Assembly: GCF_009671205.1 (NCBI RefSeq)
Contig: NZ_CP045309.1
Location: forward strand, 1,922,001 to 1,986,000
DNA from: Micromonospora terminaliae
GTDB lineage: Bacteria > Actinomycetota > Actinomycetes > Mycobacteriales > Micromonosporaceae
Direction of reading: 5' to 3'
Length of the DNA: 64,000 nucleotides
Under the pieces are notes generated by a model. The model saw only the letters and a program-made list of their open reading frames with translations. It ran no database searches and had not been told where the DNA came from. Shown here one piece after another: positions 26,054-35,915 of this stretch (positions within the stretch are counted from its first letter, which is position 1; the number at the start of each line of letters is the position of its first letter). Position numbers and translations under genes: made by a program.

Positions 26054-29000
26054 GCCGCACGTTCCACCGCCCCGCCCCCGACGGTGCCGAGCAGCACCGC
26101 AACTGGCTCAGCCTGGTCGACGTCAACGGCCCGTTCCTCAGCCTGCCGGTGCTGCGCCGCACCTGGCCCACCCTCGACACCTTCGACAAGAAGGCCAGGG
26201 AGCGGCTGCGCCAGGAGCACACCACCTGGCAGGCCGACGTCGTCGCGGGCCAGCAGGCCTGGATCGGGTACGTGCTGGGCGAGCTGCTCGGCTGGGGCGA
26301 CACGCTGCACGAGAACGGCCTGGAAGCGCTCGCCTACACCGTCGCCGAGCACGACACCGAGCTGTGCCCGTCGTTCGTCCTCGTCGAACCGGGAGAGGAG
26401 GTCAAGCCGGACAGCGTACGGCTGCTCGGCCTGATCTGCCCGCCCGGCCAGCAGCCGACGGCGCGCATCAAGGACTCCACCTGGGCTGCGACCCCGGCCG
26501 ACCGGCTCGCCCACCTGTGCCGGCACCACAACATCGAGCTCGGCCTCGCCACCGACGGCCGCTGGTGGACCCTGGTCTGGGCGCCCCGCGGCGGCGTCAC
26601 CACCACCGCCACCTTCGACACCGTCACCTGGCCGGAGGCGGCCGACCGGGAGGTGGTGCGGGCGTTCGTCTCGCTGCTGTCCCGCCGCCGGTTCTTCGGC
26701 GTGCGCGACAGCGAGCGGCTGGTGCCGCTGCTTCGCGACAGCCTGGGCAGCCAGGAGGAGATCACCGAGGCCCTCGGCGTCCAGGTCCGCCGGGCCGTCG
26801 AGCTGCTTGTCGCCGCGATCGGCCGGATCGACGTACGCGAGCGGGAGCTGGGCGGACGCGGCCTCGCGGACGTAGAAGCGCACGAGGTCTACCGCGGCGC
26901 GGTCGCGGTGATGATGCGGATGGTCTTCTTGCTTTTCGCCGAGGAGCGCAAGCTGCTCCCCGCCGACAACGAGCTGTACGCGACGGCGTACTCGGCCGGG
27001 CGGCTCTGCGAAGAGCTGGAGCAGCGGGCCACCGAGGGCAGCGAAGAAGACCTGGAGCACAGCTCCGCCGCCTGGCACCGGCTGCTCGCCCTGTTCAACG
27101 CCGTCTACCACGGCATCGACCACCCCCGCCTCAAGCTACACGGCCACGACGGCTCGCTTTTCGACCCGAAGCAGTACGCGTGGATGCCGCTCACCATCGA
27201 CGACCGGACCGTGCTGCACATGCTGCGCGCGGTGCAGTACGTCGAGGTCGGCACCGGCCGGTCGCGGGAACGCCGCACGGTCAGCTTCCGCACCCTCGAT
27301 GTCGAGCAGATCGGGTACGTCTACGAGGGCCTGCTCTCCTTCGAGGGCTTCCGCGCCGAGGACGTGACGGTCGGGCTGATCGGCAAGGAGGGACTGGAGG
27401 AGGAGGTCGCGCTCGCCGACCTGGGGGCGCTGCGCGAGCGGCACCCCGACGTGCCAGCGCTGGCCAAGGCTCTCGCCGAGAACTACAAGGACTCGAAGAT
27501 CGGGTCGGTGGCGGCGCTGACCAAGAAGCTCGCGCCGCTCGACGGGGTGGAGCGCGAGGAGGCCCGCAAGAAGCTGCTCGCGGTCACCGGCGGCGATTAC
27601 CGGCTCTCCGAGCGGCTGCTGCCGCTCTTCGGTCTCCTCCGGGAGGACCTGCGCGGTCTGCCCGTGGTGATTCTGCCCGGCGCGCTCTTCGTCACGGAGT
27701 CGGCACTCCGCCGCAACACCGGCACCCACTACACGCCGCGCTTCCTTGCGGAGGAGGTCGTTGAGGGCACCCTGGAACCGCTGGTCTACGAGCCAGGTCC
27801 GCTGCAGACAGCGGACAAGTCGAAGTGGAAGCCCAAGTCCAGCAACGAGATCCTCGCCCTTAAGGTCGCCGACATCGCGATGGGCTCGGCGGCGTTCCTG
27901 GTCGCGGCGGCCCGCTACCTGGCGGGCCATCTGATCGAGGCCTGGTCGCGGGAGGGCAACGAGCGAGCGTTCGCCTTCCAGCAGCGCGGCGTCGACCGGT
28001 CAGTGGACGCCGACGACGACCCGTTGGTCATCGAGGCGCGACGCCAGATCATCGAGCACTGCCTGTACGGAGTGGACATCAATCCGATGGCCGTGGAGAT
28101 GGCGAAGCTGTCGTTGTGGCTGGTCTCGATGGATCCACAGCGCCCCTTCACCTTCCTCGACGACCGGCTGGTCGCTGGCGACTCGCTGCTGGGCATCACG
28201 TCACTCGAGCAGTTGGAGTACATGCATCTCGACCCGAAGCAGGGCCGGAAACTGCACGATCAGGGGATATTCGACTGGACAACGGCCGTTCGATCTCTGG
28301 TTGGCGAGGTGGCGGATCAGCGTCGCAAGATCGGAGATGTCGCATTAGGCAAGGATCCGATGGCCGCGCTTGCTAGGAAGCGGGAATTGCTGCGCGAGGC
28401 AGAATCTAAGTCCAGGCTACTCTGCCTGCTTGCCGACCTCGCGGTCGGCGTCGCGCTCGCTAATGTCAACAAGGGTGAACGAGGAATTGGCGCCGGATCT
28501 GTAGAGGCAGCTAAGCTCGTCAACGACATGGTTGGCGGAGACGTCGACGAGGCGACCGCCTGCGAGCAAGCCAGGAAGTGGCTCGCCACGGATCATGTGG
28601 CCGGCTCATTTGACCGGCATCCGTTGCACTGGCCACTGATCTTCCCAGAGGTCTTCGACGGCGGGGGGTTCGATGCTGTCATCGGAAACCCACCGTTCTT
28701 GGGTGGTCCGAAGCTTCGCCCTTCCCTCGGTTTTGGTTACCGGGAATTCCTAAGTGTATTCGTTGCCAATAATGTGCGTGCTACGAATACCGACCTCGTA
28801 GCCTACTTTGCGCTACGAGCCCATGTCCTTCTCAATCGTAGGGGGCAGGTCGGTCTTATTGCAACCAACACGCTCGCCCAAGGCGATACTCGCGAAGTTG
28901 GCCTCGATCAAATCGTTGCGCTAGGAGCGACGCTCCGACAGGCTGTAAAAAGCAGGCCATGGCCGTCGAAGTCGGCCGTGCTGGAGTATTGCGCAGTCTG

Positions 29001-30102
29001 GACTAGTCGTGCATTGCCGTCGGAGGGGATCGTTCGAACAATTGACGGCGAGGTCGTGGAAGGTATTACCTCCTCGCTGGATCGGCAATCACGTGCAAAG
29101 GGGAGGCCAAATAGGCTGGCGTCTAGTTCTGGCATCGCGTACCTCGGCGCCGATGTTGGCGGTCCCGGGTTCGTAGTGACGCCCGACGCGGCTCTCTTAA
29201 TGATTCAAAGTGAGGCGAGGAATGCAGAAGTGCTGTTCCCGTATATGGTGGGGCAGGATCTCAACTCTCGAGTGGATTTTTCCCCTAGCCGATGGGTGAT
29301 CAACTTCCATGATTGGCCAGAGGATCGAGCAAAGAGTTACAGGCAGCCATATGAACACGCGCTTCGCTTGGTCAAGCCTGATCGCCAGAGGAAGAGCGAG
29401 GCCGTACGTCGTGCCCCTTGGTGGCAGTTCTGGCGGCGCCGTCCTGCGTTGATAAACGCCATTTCAGGTCTGGATCACGTTATTGCGCTTACGCTCGTAA
29501 GTAAAATTGTCATGCCTGTCATGGTTCCTACCGGTCAAGTCTTTGCGCACAGGCTGGCGATTTTCGCGTCCGATGATTATGCAATTCTTGCTCTTCTGTC
29601 GAGTGGGTTGCATTATCATTGGGCGGCTAGCTGGAGTTCTACAATGAAGGCCGATTTGACCTATGCGCCTTCGGATGCTTTCGAGACACTGCCATTGCCG
29701 CGGCTTACCCAGGATCTTCGTGATTTGGGTCAGCAACTGAGCCGGTGCCGGCGAGACGTCATGATGAGCCGGCAGGCGGGGCTGACCGCGACCTATAACC
29801 TAGTGTTCGATCCGGGCTGCAATGACGCCGACATCATGGGGCTGCGACGGCTTCACCGCGAGATCGATGAGGCCGTGTGCCGCGTATACGGCTGGGACGA
29901 TTTGGTGAATCAGGGACTCGACCATGGTTTCCACAAGGCCGGTGCCTACACGCGCTATACGGTCGGGCCGGCCATTCAACGCGAGATTCTCGACCGGCTG
30001 CTAGAGCTGAACCACCAGCGCTACGCCGAGGAGGAGGCCAAGGGCCTGCACGACAAGAAGTCCGGCCGCAAGGCGAAGACCACCGCGGAAGGGCTGTGGT
30101 GA
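26050..30102 (+). CDS. drmMI: DrmMI, N6-adenine DNA methyltransferase of class 1 DISARM
   Basis: 1350 residues, ATG 26050 within the drmD stop (ATGA). A large N-terminal region (1-590) precedes the methylase core. Motif I is DIAMGSAAFLV near 608, a variant of the usual D-P-G-x-G form. Motif IV GNPPFLGG (Asn880) is intact. A target-recognition region and a short C-terminal helix follow. It would modify adenines to mark self DNA in class 1 DISARM. From about 28250 to 29830 (residues 735-1260) the DNA is visibly richer in A and T, with codons such as TTA, ATA and AAT that the flanks avoid, as if the recognition segment had been exchanged by recombination. Confidence 0.92.
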   Translation: MSRTFHRPAPDGAEQHRNWLSLVDVNGPFLSLPVLRRTWPTLDTFDKKARERLRQEHTTWQADVVAGQQAWIGYVLGELLGWGDTLHENGLEALAYTVAEHDTELCPSFVLVEPGEEVKPDSVRLLGLICPPGQQPTARIKDSTWAATPADRLAHLCRHHNIELGLATDGRWWTLVWAPRGGVTTTATFDTVTWPEAADREVVRAFVSLLSRRRFFGVRDSERLVPLLRDSLGSQEEITEALGVQVRRAVELLVAAIGRIDVRERELGGRGLADVEAHEVYRGAVAVMMRMVFLLFAEERKLLPADNELYATAYSAGRLCEELEQRATEGSEEDLEHSSAAWHRLLALFNAVYHGIDHPRLKLHGHDGSLFDPKQYAWMPLTIDDRTVLHMLRAVQYVEVGTGRSRERRTVSFRTLDVEQIGYVYEGLLSFEGFRAEDVTVGLIGKEGLEEEVALADLGALRERHPDVPALAKALAENYKDSKIGSVAALTKKLAPLDGVEREEARKKLLAVTGGDYRLSERLLPLFGLLREDLRGLPVVILPGALFVTESALRRNTGTHYTPRFLAEEVVEGTLEPLVYEPGPLQTADKSKWKPKSSNEILALKVADIAMGSAAFLVAAARYLAGHLIEAWSREGNERAFAFQQRGVDRSVDADDDPLVIEARRQIIEHCLYGVDINPMAVEMAKLSLWLVSMDPQRPFTFLDDRLVAGDSLLGITSLEQLEYMHLDPKQGRKLHDQGIFDWTTAVRSLVGEVADQRRKIGDVALGKDPMAALARKRELLREAESKSRLLCLLADLAVGVALANVNKGERGIGAGSVEAAKLVNDMVGGDVDEATACEQARKWLATDHVAGSFDRHPLHWPLIFPEVFDGGGFDAVIGNPPFLGGPKLRPSLGFGYREFLSVFVANNVRATNTDLVAYFALRAHVLLNRRGQVGLIATNTLAQGDTREVGLDQIVALGATLRQAVKSRPWPSKSAVLEYCAVWTSRALPSEGIVRTIDGEVVEGITSSLDRQSRAKGRPNRLASSSGIAYLGADVGGPGFVVTPDAALLMIQSEARNAEVLFPYMVGQDLNSRVDFSPSRWVINFHDWPEDRAKSYRQPYEHALRLVKPDRQRKSEAVRRAPWWQFWRRRPALINAISGLDHVIALTLVSKIVMPVMVPTGQVFAHRLAIFASDDYAILALLSSGLHYHWAASWSSTMKADLTYAPSDAFETLPLPRLTQDLRDLGQQLSRCRRDVMMSRQAGLTATYNLVFDPGCNDADIMGLRRLHREIDEAVCRVYGWDDLVNQGLDHGFHKAGAYTRYTVGPAIQREILDRLLELNHQRYAEEEAKGLHDKKSGRKAKTTAEGLW

Positions 30103-33100
30103 TGGTCGACGTACAGGGCGGGCTCTTCCCGCACCCCCGTGGCGAGCAGCAGGCACTGTCCCTGTCCGGCAGGGATGACAGCGAACAGAATGCCCTGATC
30201 CCGCCGCTCGACGTACCGCAGACGTTCCCCGAGGCCACGTCCTACCAGGTCCGCGACGAGCTGGAGGAGCTGATCGGGCGGGACCTGCTCGGCCCGTGGG
30301 ACGGCGACCGCGAGGAGTTCCGTCCCGGCGCTATGGGTCCGCGCGAGCGCTACCTCGTCGGCATGCTCGGCCCGAAGCAGCGTCCGCGTACCGAGCGCCG
30401 CGACTCGTCCGAGGTGCCCGACGTGGACGCCGCCGTCCAGGGCGACGGCAGCGAGGCCGAACTGCCCGAGGTGGTCACACCGCAGAACCTCGGCAAGATG
30501 TGGGCCTCCTCGATGGGGCTGTCCTTCGCCGTCGCCGGCGACACCGACGTGGTGTCGGTGACCGCAGAGTGGGGCCGCTACGACCTGCGCGAGTCGGAGG
30601 ACGAGAAGGGCAAGAAGCGCCGAGTCTGGTACCGGGAGCCGGTCTCCTACGCCAAGGAGGTCCGGCTCGACGGCGAGACCTCGCACCGGATCCCGCTCAG
30701 CGTCCCCAGTCAGGATGACCCGGGGGTGCACCTCTCCGTCGAGGTCCGGCCGCGCGACGGGCAGCGGGTCGTGCAGCTCGCGCTGATCAACACGCAGCTC
30801 GAGCCGGAGAGCAACGCCGACACCGCCTGGCTCTTCCAGTCCGCGCTGACGGTTACTGCACTGGACGGCCATGCGGCCGTCTTCCTCCCCATCGACGATC
30901 CGCTCGATGGAGTCAAGGGCGTCGACGACGACCTGGAAGAGGCGCACCTGCGGTTGCTCTATCGGTCGCAGCGCCGCTACGCCTCCGGGCGCAACATCGC
31001 CGTGCACCCCTGGGTGCGTGATGGCGAGCGCTGCGCCCACAAGCTCTTTACCACCTGGCTGCCCACCTACAACGTCCCCGCGACGGTCGCCCCGGTCGGT
31101 AAGGGCACGCCCTTGGCCGGTGTCGAGCTGTCCATGGACGCCCTGGCCACCGCCGACATCGACCGGCTCCGCACCGGGCTGGCGCCGCTCGCCGACGGGT
31201 ACGAAGCCTGGCTCGACGACGAGTCCGCGAAGATTCCCGGCCTGCCTGAGGCGCTCCGCGAGGCCGCCCAAACCGCGGTCATGAACGCCGAGAAGGCGGC
31301 GAAGCGGATCCGCGCCGGGATCGCGCTGCTCACCGACCCGGAGAAAGAGAAGCACGCCGACGCGCTCGCCGCGTTCCGGTTCGCCAACGAGGCCATGGCG
31401 CTGCAGCGCCGCCACAGCGAGGTCGCCCGGCTCCGGGAGGAGCAGGGCCTGACGTACGCGGGGGCCAAGGCCGCCATCGACGCGCGCGGTGCCGCGGCTG
31501 CCTCCTGGCGGCCCTTCCAGCTCGCGTTCGTGCTGCTCAACCTGCCGTCGCTGACCGACCCGGCGCACCCCGAGCGGGCCGCCAGCCGGGATGCCACCGT
31601 CGACCTGCTCTTCTTCCCGACCGGTGGTGGCAAGACCGAGGCCTACCTGGGCCTGACCGCGTTCACGTTCGCCATCCGCCGGCTTCAGGGCGTGGTCGGC
31701 TCCGGGGCGGACGCCCGTAGCGGCGAGGCCGGTGTGGCCGTCCTCATGCGGTACACGCTGCGGCTGCTCACTGCCCAACAGTTCCAGCGGGCCGCCGCGC
31801 TGATCTGCGCGGCTGAGGTGCTGCGCCAGCGCGCCGAGGGCACCTGGGGGAAGGAGCCGTTCCGCATCGGCCTCTGGGTCGGCGGTGGCGTCTCGCCGAA
31901 CTGGTTCGATGAGGCGGCCGAGCAGATCGCGGAGGCGCGCGAGGCCGGTCATGGCAAGTTCACCAACGTCCTGCAGACGCTGAGCTGCCCGTGGTGCGGG
32001 TCGAAGCTGCGCGCCGAGCGGGACCTGGAGCCGAAGGAGGACCTGCGCCGCGTCCTCCTGTTCTGCGCCGAGGCCGAGGGCGTCGACGCCTGCCCGTTCT
32101 CCCGCACCCGCAGCAGCGAGGGCCTGCCGATCCTCACCGTCGATGAGGAGATCTACCGGTACGCCCCCAGCCTGGTCATCGCCACCGTCGACAAGCTCGC
32201 CCAGCTCCCGTGGCGCGGCTTCGCCGGCCTGCTCTTCGGGCGGGTGCGCGAGCGCTGCCCACGGCATGGCTACCGGCACGACGACCTCGACGGGCGCACC
32301 AACTGCGGCAACCGGCACAACAAGAAGGGCGGCCTGGAGGCGGTCACCAGCCAGCCGGTGATCCGGCTGCGCCCGCCGGACCTGATCATCCAGGACGAGC
32401 TGCACCTCATCTCCGGCGCGCTCGGCACCGTGGTCGGGCTCTTCGAGGCGGCTGTCGACCAGCTCTGCACCTGGCCGCTGCCGGGCGGCGGCGCGGCCGG
32501 GCCGAAGATCGTCGCCTCCACGGCCACCACCAAGCGGGCCCGCGAGCAGGTGCTCGGTGTCTTCGGTCGGGACCTGGCGGTGTTCCCGCCGCCGGTCATC
32601 GACATCACCGACACGTTCTTCAGCCAGCAGGTGCCGGTCACCGTCGCGAACCCGGGCCGCCGCTATCTCGGCGTCTGCGCCCACGGGGTACGGATGAAGT
32701 CCGCCGAGATCCGGGTCGCGGAGATCCTGCTGCTCGCCGGACAGACCCTGTTCGACAGATACGGGAAGCCCGCCGACCCGTACATGACGACCGTCGGCTA
32801 CTTCAGCGCCACCCGTGAGCTGGCCGGCATGCGCCGCCTGCTCGATGACGACGTGACCACGCGTGTTCGCACGCATGGCCGGCGTAAGGATCTCTCCGAT
32901 CGGCTCGTCGGGCCGAGCATGCTGAACGTGCAGGAGCTGACGTCCCGGATCTCGTCCGGCGACATCAGCGACGTGCTCAAGCGGCTGGAGATCGGCTTCG
33001 ACCCGGAGATCGACACGACCGCCCGGCGGAAGGCGATCTTCGAGGACATGCGGGAGGCCATGAAGGCCAAGACCGCATCCAACCCGCGGCTCAACCTGCA

Positions 33101-33941
33101 TCCGGTGACCGACCGCTACTACGGTCGGCAGAGCGAGGGCCAACTCCCGGTTGACGCGGTGCTGGCCACGTCGATGCTCCAGGTCGGTGTGGACGTGTCG
33201 CGGTTCGGTCTCATGGTGGTCACCGGGCAGCCGAAGAACACCGCCGAGTACATCCAGGCGTCCTCCCGCGTCGGCCGGGACGCCCGCCGGCCCGGGCTTG
33301 TGGTCACCCTCTACAACTGGACCCGGCCCCGGGACCTCGCCCACTACGAGGACTTCGAGTACTACCACGCCACCTTCTACCGGCAGGTGGAGGCGCTGTC
33401 CGTCACCCCGTACACCCGGCGGGCGCTGGACCGGCAGACCACCGCGACCCTGGTCGCGGTCGTGCGCAACGCGGAGGAGGCATTCTCCCGCAACACCGAC
33501 GCGCAGGACGTGCCGCTCGACGGGCCCGAGGTGCAGCGGATCGTCGACCGGTTCCTCCAGCGGGCCGAGGACATCGCCGGCAACCGCGGTCGGGACTACC
33601 TCTCGGAGCGCATCAACCGGCTGCGGGATATGTGGAACGACCGGAAGACCGGCTCGACGCGGCTCGGCTATGCCGACGGGACCTTCAAGCAGCAGAAGCT
33701 CGCCGGCCTGCTCACCGTTGCCGGCGGCGATCGGTGGACCGATCTGACGGTCGGGCAGTCCATGCGGGAGACCGAGAACGAGATCAACCTGGTGCTGCCG
33801 GCTGGCGACAAGATCTTCGACCCGCAGTACGGGGCACCGGAGTGGTCATTCGGGCCGCCGCCGAGTGACGACGTGCGGGATGAGGACCTGCCGGACGGGG
33901 ACGAGCTGGGCGAGTCAACCCTCGCGGGGAAGGGGAACTGA
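30102..33941 (+). CDS. drmA: DrmA, YprA/DUF-type superfamily 2 helicase of DISARM
   Basis: 1279 residues. The ATG at 30102 shares its A with the drmMI stop; a GTG one codon upstream is an alternative. Walker A FFPTGGGKTEA lies near 506, IIQDELHLISG near 765 (DELH box), STATTKRA near 807, and the motif V-VI block MLQVGVDVSRFG then QASSRVGRDAR near 1050. CPWC and CPRHG-C Cys clusters lie within the helicase half. DrmA with DrmB forms the conserved core that recognises and loads on foreign DNA in DISARM. The stop overlaps drmB by one base (TGATG). Length and motif order match DrmA. Confidence 0.92.
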   Translation: MVDVQGGLFPHPRGEQQALSLSGRDDSEQNALIPPLDVPQTFPEATSYQVRDELEELIGRDLLGPWDGDREEFRPGAMGPRERYLVGMLGPKQRPRTERRDSSEVPDVDAAVQGDGSEAELPEVVTPQNLGKMWASSMGLSFAVAGDTDVVSVTAEWGRYDLRESEDEKGKKRRVWYREPVSYAKEVRLDGETSHRIPLSVPSQDDPGVHLSVEVRPRDGQRVVQLALINTQLEPESNADTAWLFQSALTVTALDGHAAVFLPIDDPLDGVKGVDDDLEEAHLRLLYRSQRRYASGRNIAVHPWVRDGERCAHKLFTTWLPTYNVPATVAPVGKGTPLAGVELSMDALATADIDRLRTGLAPLADGYEAWLDDESAKIPGLPEALREAAQTAVMNAEKAAKRIRAGIALLTDPEKEKHADALAAFRFANEAMALQRRHSEVARLREEQGLTYAGAKAAIDARGAAAASWRPFQLAFVLLNLPSLTDPAHPERAASRDATVDLLFFPTGGGKTEAYLGLTAFTFAIRRLQGVVGSGADARSGEAGVAVLMRYTLRLLTAQQFQRAAALICAAEVLRQRAEGTWGKEPFRIGLWVGGGVSPNWFDEAAEQIAEAREAGHGKFTNVLQTLSCPWCGSKLRAERDLEPKEDLRRVLLFCAEAEGVDACPFSRTRSSEGLPILTVDEEIYRYAPSLVIATVDKLAQLPWRGFAGLLFGRVRERCPRHGYRHDDLDGRTNCGNRHNKKGGLEAVTSQPVIRLRPPDLIIQDELHLISGALGTVVGLFEAAVDQLCTWPLPGGGAAGPKIVASTATTKRAREQVLGVFGRDLAVFPPPVIDITDTFFSQQVPVTVANPGRRYLGVCAHGVRMKSAEIRVAEILLLAGQTLFDRYGKPADPYMTTVGYFSATRELAGMRRLLDDDVTTRVRTHGRRKDLSDRLVGPSMLNVQELTSRISSGDISDVLKRLEIGFDPEIDTTARRKAIFEDMREAMKAKTASNPRLNLHPVTDRYYGRQSEGQLPVDAVLATSMLQVGVDVSRFGLMVVTGQPKNTAEYIQASSRVGRDARRPGLVVTLYNWTRPRDLAHYEDFEYYHATFYRQVEALSVTPYTRRALDRQTTATLVAVVRNAEEAFSRNTDAQDVPLDGPEVQRIVDRFLQRAEDIAGNRGRDYLSERINRLRDMWNDRKTGSTRLGYADGTFKQQKLAGLLTVAGGDRWTDLTVGQSMRETENEINLVLPAGDKIFDPQYGAPEWSFGPPPSDDVRDEDLPDGDELGESTLAGKGN

Positions 33942-35839
33942 TGGCGGGCAAGCACTTCCGGCGGGTCGGCTCGGTCCGCCCCAGCCACCTGATGTTCACC
34001 ACCGGTGTGGGCGCGATTGTCGACCTGCCGAACTTCTCCGTGCTCGTGCGCGGCCTCGACGACTGGAACCACAACGCGGTGCCCGACTGGGAGCCGATTG
34101 CCGAGCCCCGGCTGCTCGCCGCTGTGCGAAAGCTGCTCAAGGAGAAGTCCATCAAGGAGCTGCGGCCGGCGCCCTGGATCGACGGCGCCGACCAGCAGCC
34201 CAACGGCCCTGCCGCCAGGGTCGGAGTGCCGATCACGCCGTTCCCCGGCTGGTTGCGCTGCACGGCTTGCGACGAACTGGCGCCGATCGACGGCGGGGTC
34301 TTCGGGTTCGAGAACGACAAGGCCCGCAAGCCGCACGAGGCGCGGTTCTTCCACACCGTGTGCGGGCGGAAGAAGTCCGGCCGGCGGCCCATGGCGGTGG
34401 CGGCTCGGTTCGTGCTGGCCTGCACCGCCGGCCACCTCGACGACTTCCCGTACGCGCAGTACGTGCACCAGGGGGGCGGCTGCCCCAACGCCAGCCACCC
34501 TAAGCTGCGAATGGATGACCGGGGTGGCAACCTCGGCGCCAACGTCGAGATCCGGTGCGTGCCGTGCGGCGCCCGCCGCAACATGAAGGAGGTGCTCGGC
34601 CAGCGCGGTGCGGAGAAGCTGCCCCGCTGTCGCAGCCGCCGGGCGCACCTGGGCGACTTCGAGCCGGGGGAGTGCACCGGCAAGCTGAAGCTGCTGGTGG
34701 TCGGCGCGTCCAACCAGTGGTTCGCGCAGACGCTCTCCGCTCTCGCCGTGCCGCGTACCGGCGCCAGCGAGCTGCAGACCAAGGTGGAGCAGCACTGGTC
34801 GACCTTCGAGAAGATGGAGAGCGTCGCGTTTCTGCCCTTCGCCCGCTCCGCCGTGCCGGCGCTCAGGGAGTTCGAGCGGTGGACCGACGCGCAGATCTGG
34901 GCGGCCATCGAGCGGCACCGCAGCGCCCCGAAGGGCGACGAGGACGAGAAGGGCTACCCGGACCTGCACACGCCGGAGTGGGAGATCTTCTCCGCCGGGG
35001 AGTTGCCGCCGACCACCCCTGACTTCACGCTGCGCCGGGACCCGAACGGTGTGCCGGGCGAGCTGAAGGAGATCTACGCCGACGTCATCCAGGCGGAACG
35101 GCTACGCGAGGTCCGTGCGCTGGTCGGCTTCACCCGCCTGGACGCTCCTGATCCCATGGACCCGGAACTCGTTTGGCGGGCGCCCCTGTCCAAGGCCACG
35201 CCGACCTGGGTGCCGGCCAGCGAGGTACGGGGCGAAGGCATCTTCCTCCGCCTTCCCGAGGACCTGCTCGCCGACTGGGAGCAGCGGGTCACCGACACCG
35301 AAGCCATGGAGACGCACCGGGAGGCGTACGGGCGGTTCCGGGAGAGCCGCTACTCCGGGCGCATCAAGGGTGGCTTCGACCGGATGAAGCACTGGCCGGG
35401 GGAGCGGTACTTCGCCCTGCACACCCTGTCGCACCTGCTGATCCGCACCATCGCGCTCGAATGCGGCTACAGCTCGGCCAGCCTGTCCGAACGCATCTAC
35501 ACTGGGACCCCGGACGACCCGCAGCGGGCCGGCATCCTCATCTACACCGCCGTGCCGGACGCGGAGGGGACGCTCGGCGGCCTGGTGTCGCTCGCGGAGC
35601 ACGACGACCTGGTCCGCCTCACGCGCCGGGCGCTGAACGACGCCATGCACTGCTCGTCGGACCCGCTCTGCGCCGAGCGGCTCCCGCACTATCCGGAGGA
35701 TTTCCTGCACGGCGCCGCCTGCCATGTCTGCCTGTTCGTCTCGGAGACGACCTGCGAGCGCGGCAACCGGTTCCTGGACCGGCGACTCGTCGTACCGATC
35801 GACGAACCGGACCTGGCACTCTTTCCCGAGCTGCCATGA
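33941..35839 (+). CDS. drmB: DrmB, DUF1998 protein of DISARM
   Basis: 632 residues, ATG 33941 in the drmA stop. Cys pairs suited to metal binding occur at RCTACDEL and VCGRKK, ACTAGHLDD, and RCVPCGARRN. The C-terminal DUF1998 part has a His/Cys set: FALHTLSHLLIRTI, MHCSSDPLCAER, and CHVCLFVSETTCERGNRF. DUF1998 proteins work with a DrmA-type helicase; DrmA and DrmB together form the DNA-engaging DISARM complex. The drmC gene follows after a 76-base gap that carries an inverted repeat, the only sizeable gap between drmD and the kinase gene. Confidence 0.92.
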   Translation: MAGKHFRRVGSVRPSHLMFTTGVGAIVDLPNFSVLVRGLDDWNHNAVPDWEPIAEPRLLAAVRKLLKEKSIKELRPAPWIDGADQQPNGPAARVGVPITPFPGWLRCTACDELAPIDGGVFGFENDKARKPHEARFFHTVCGRKKSGRRPMAVAARFVLACTAGHLDDFPYAQYVHQGGGCPNASHPKLRMDDRGGNLGANVEIRCVPCGARRNMKEVLGQRGAEKLPRCRSRRAHLGDFEPGECTGKLKLLVVGASNQWFAQTLSALAVPRTGASELQTKVEQHWSTFEKMESVAFLPFARSAVPALREFERWTDAQIWAAIERHRSAPKGDEDEKGYPDLHTPEWEIFSAGELPPTTPDFTLRRDPNGVPGELKEIYADVIQAERLREVRALVGFTRLDAPDPMDPELVWRAPLSKATPTWVPASEVRGEGIFLRLPEDLLADWEQRVTDTEAMETHREAYGRFRESRYSGRIKGGFDRMKHWPGERYFALHTLSHLLIRTIALECGYSSASLSERIYTGTPDDPQRAGILIYTAVPDAEGTLGGLVSLAEHDDLVRLTRRALNDAMHCSSDPLCAERLPHYPEDFLHGAACHVCLFVSETTCERGNRFLDRRLVVPIDEPDLALFPELP

Positions 35840-35841
35840 GC

Positions 35842-35915
35842 GAGCGTCAGCGAGTGAATCGTCGGCACTGCGCGGTGGTGCCTCATGACGGCACGGAGCG
35901 AAGCGGAGTGCCGGC
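35842..35915. repeat. Inverted repeat in the drmB-drmC spacer
   Basis: The spacer holds GAGCGAGCGTCAGCGAGTGA near its start and, at its end, CATGACGGCAC paired with GTGCCGGCATG around GGAGCGAAGCGGA, a stem with one mismatch. The GAGCGA/GAGCGAAGCGGA style resembles dispersed intergenic repeats seen in Micromonosporaceae. It might stabilise mRNA or lower drmC expression. Confidence 0.45.

Noticed and set aside
30021..33368. Long minus-strand frame (about 1115 codons) opposite drmA
   Set aside because: It is an antisense shadow. The plus strand carries the complete DrmA motif set and the expected overlaps with drmMI and drmB.
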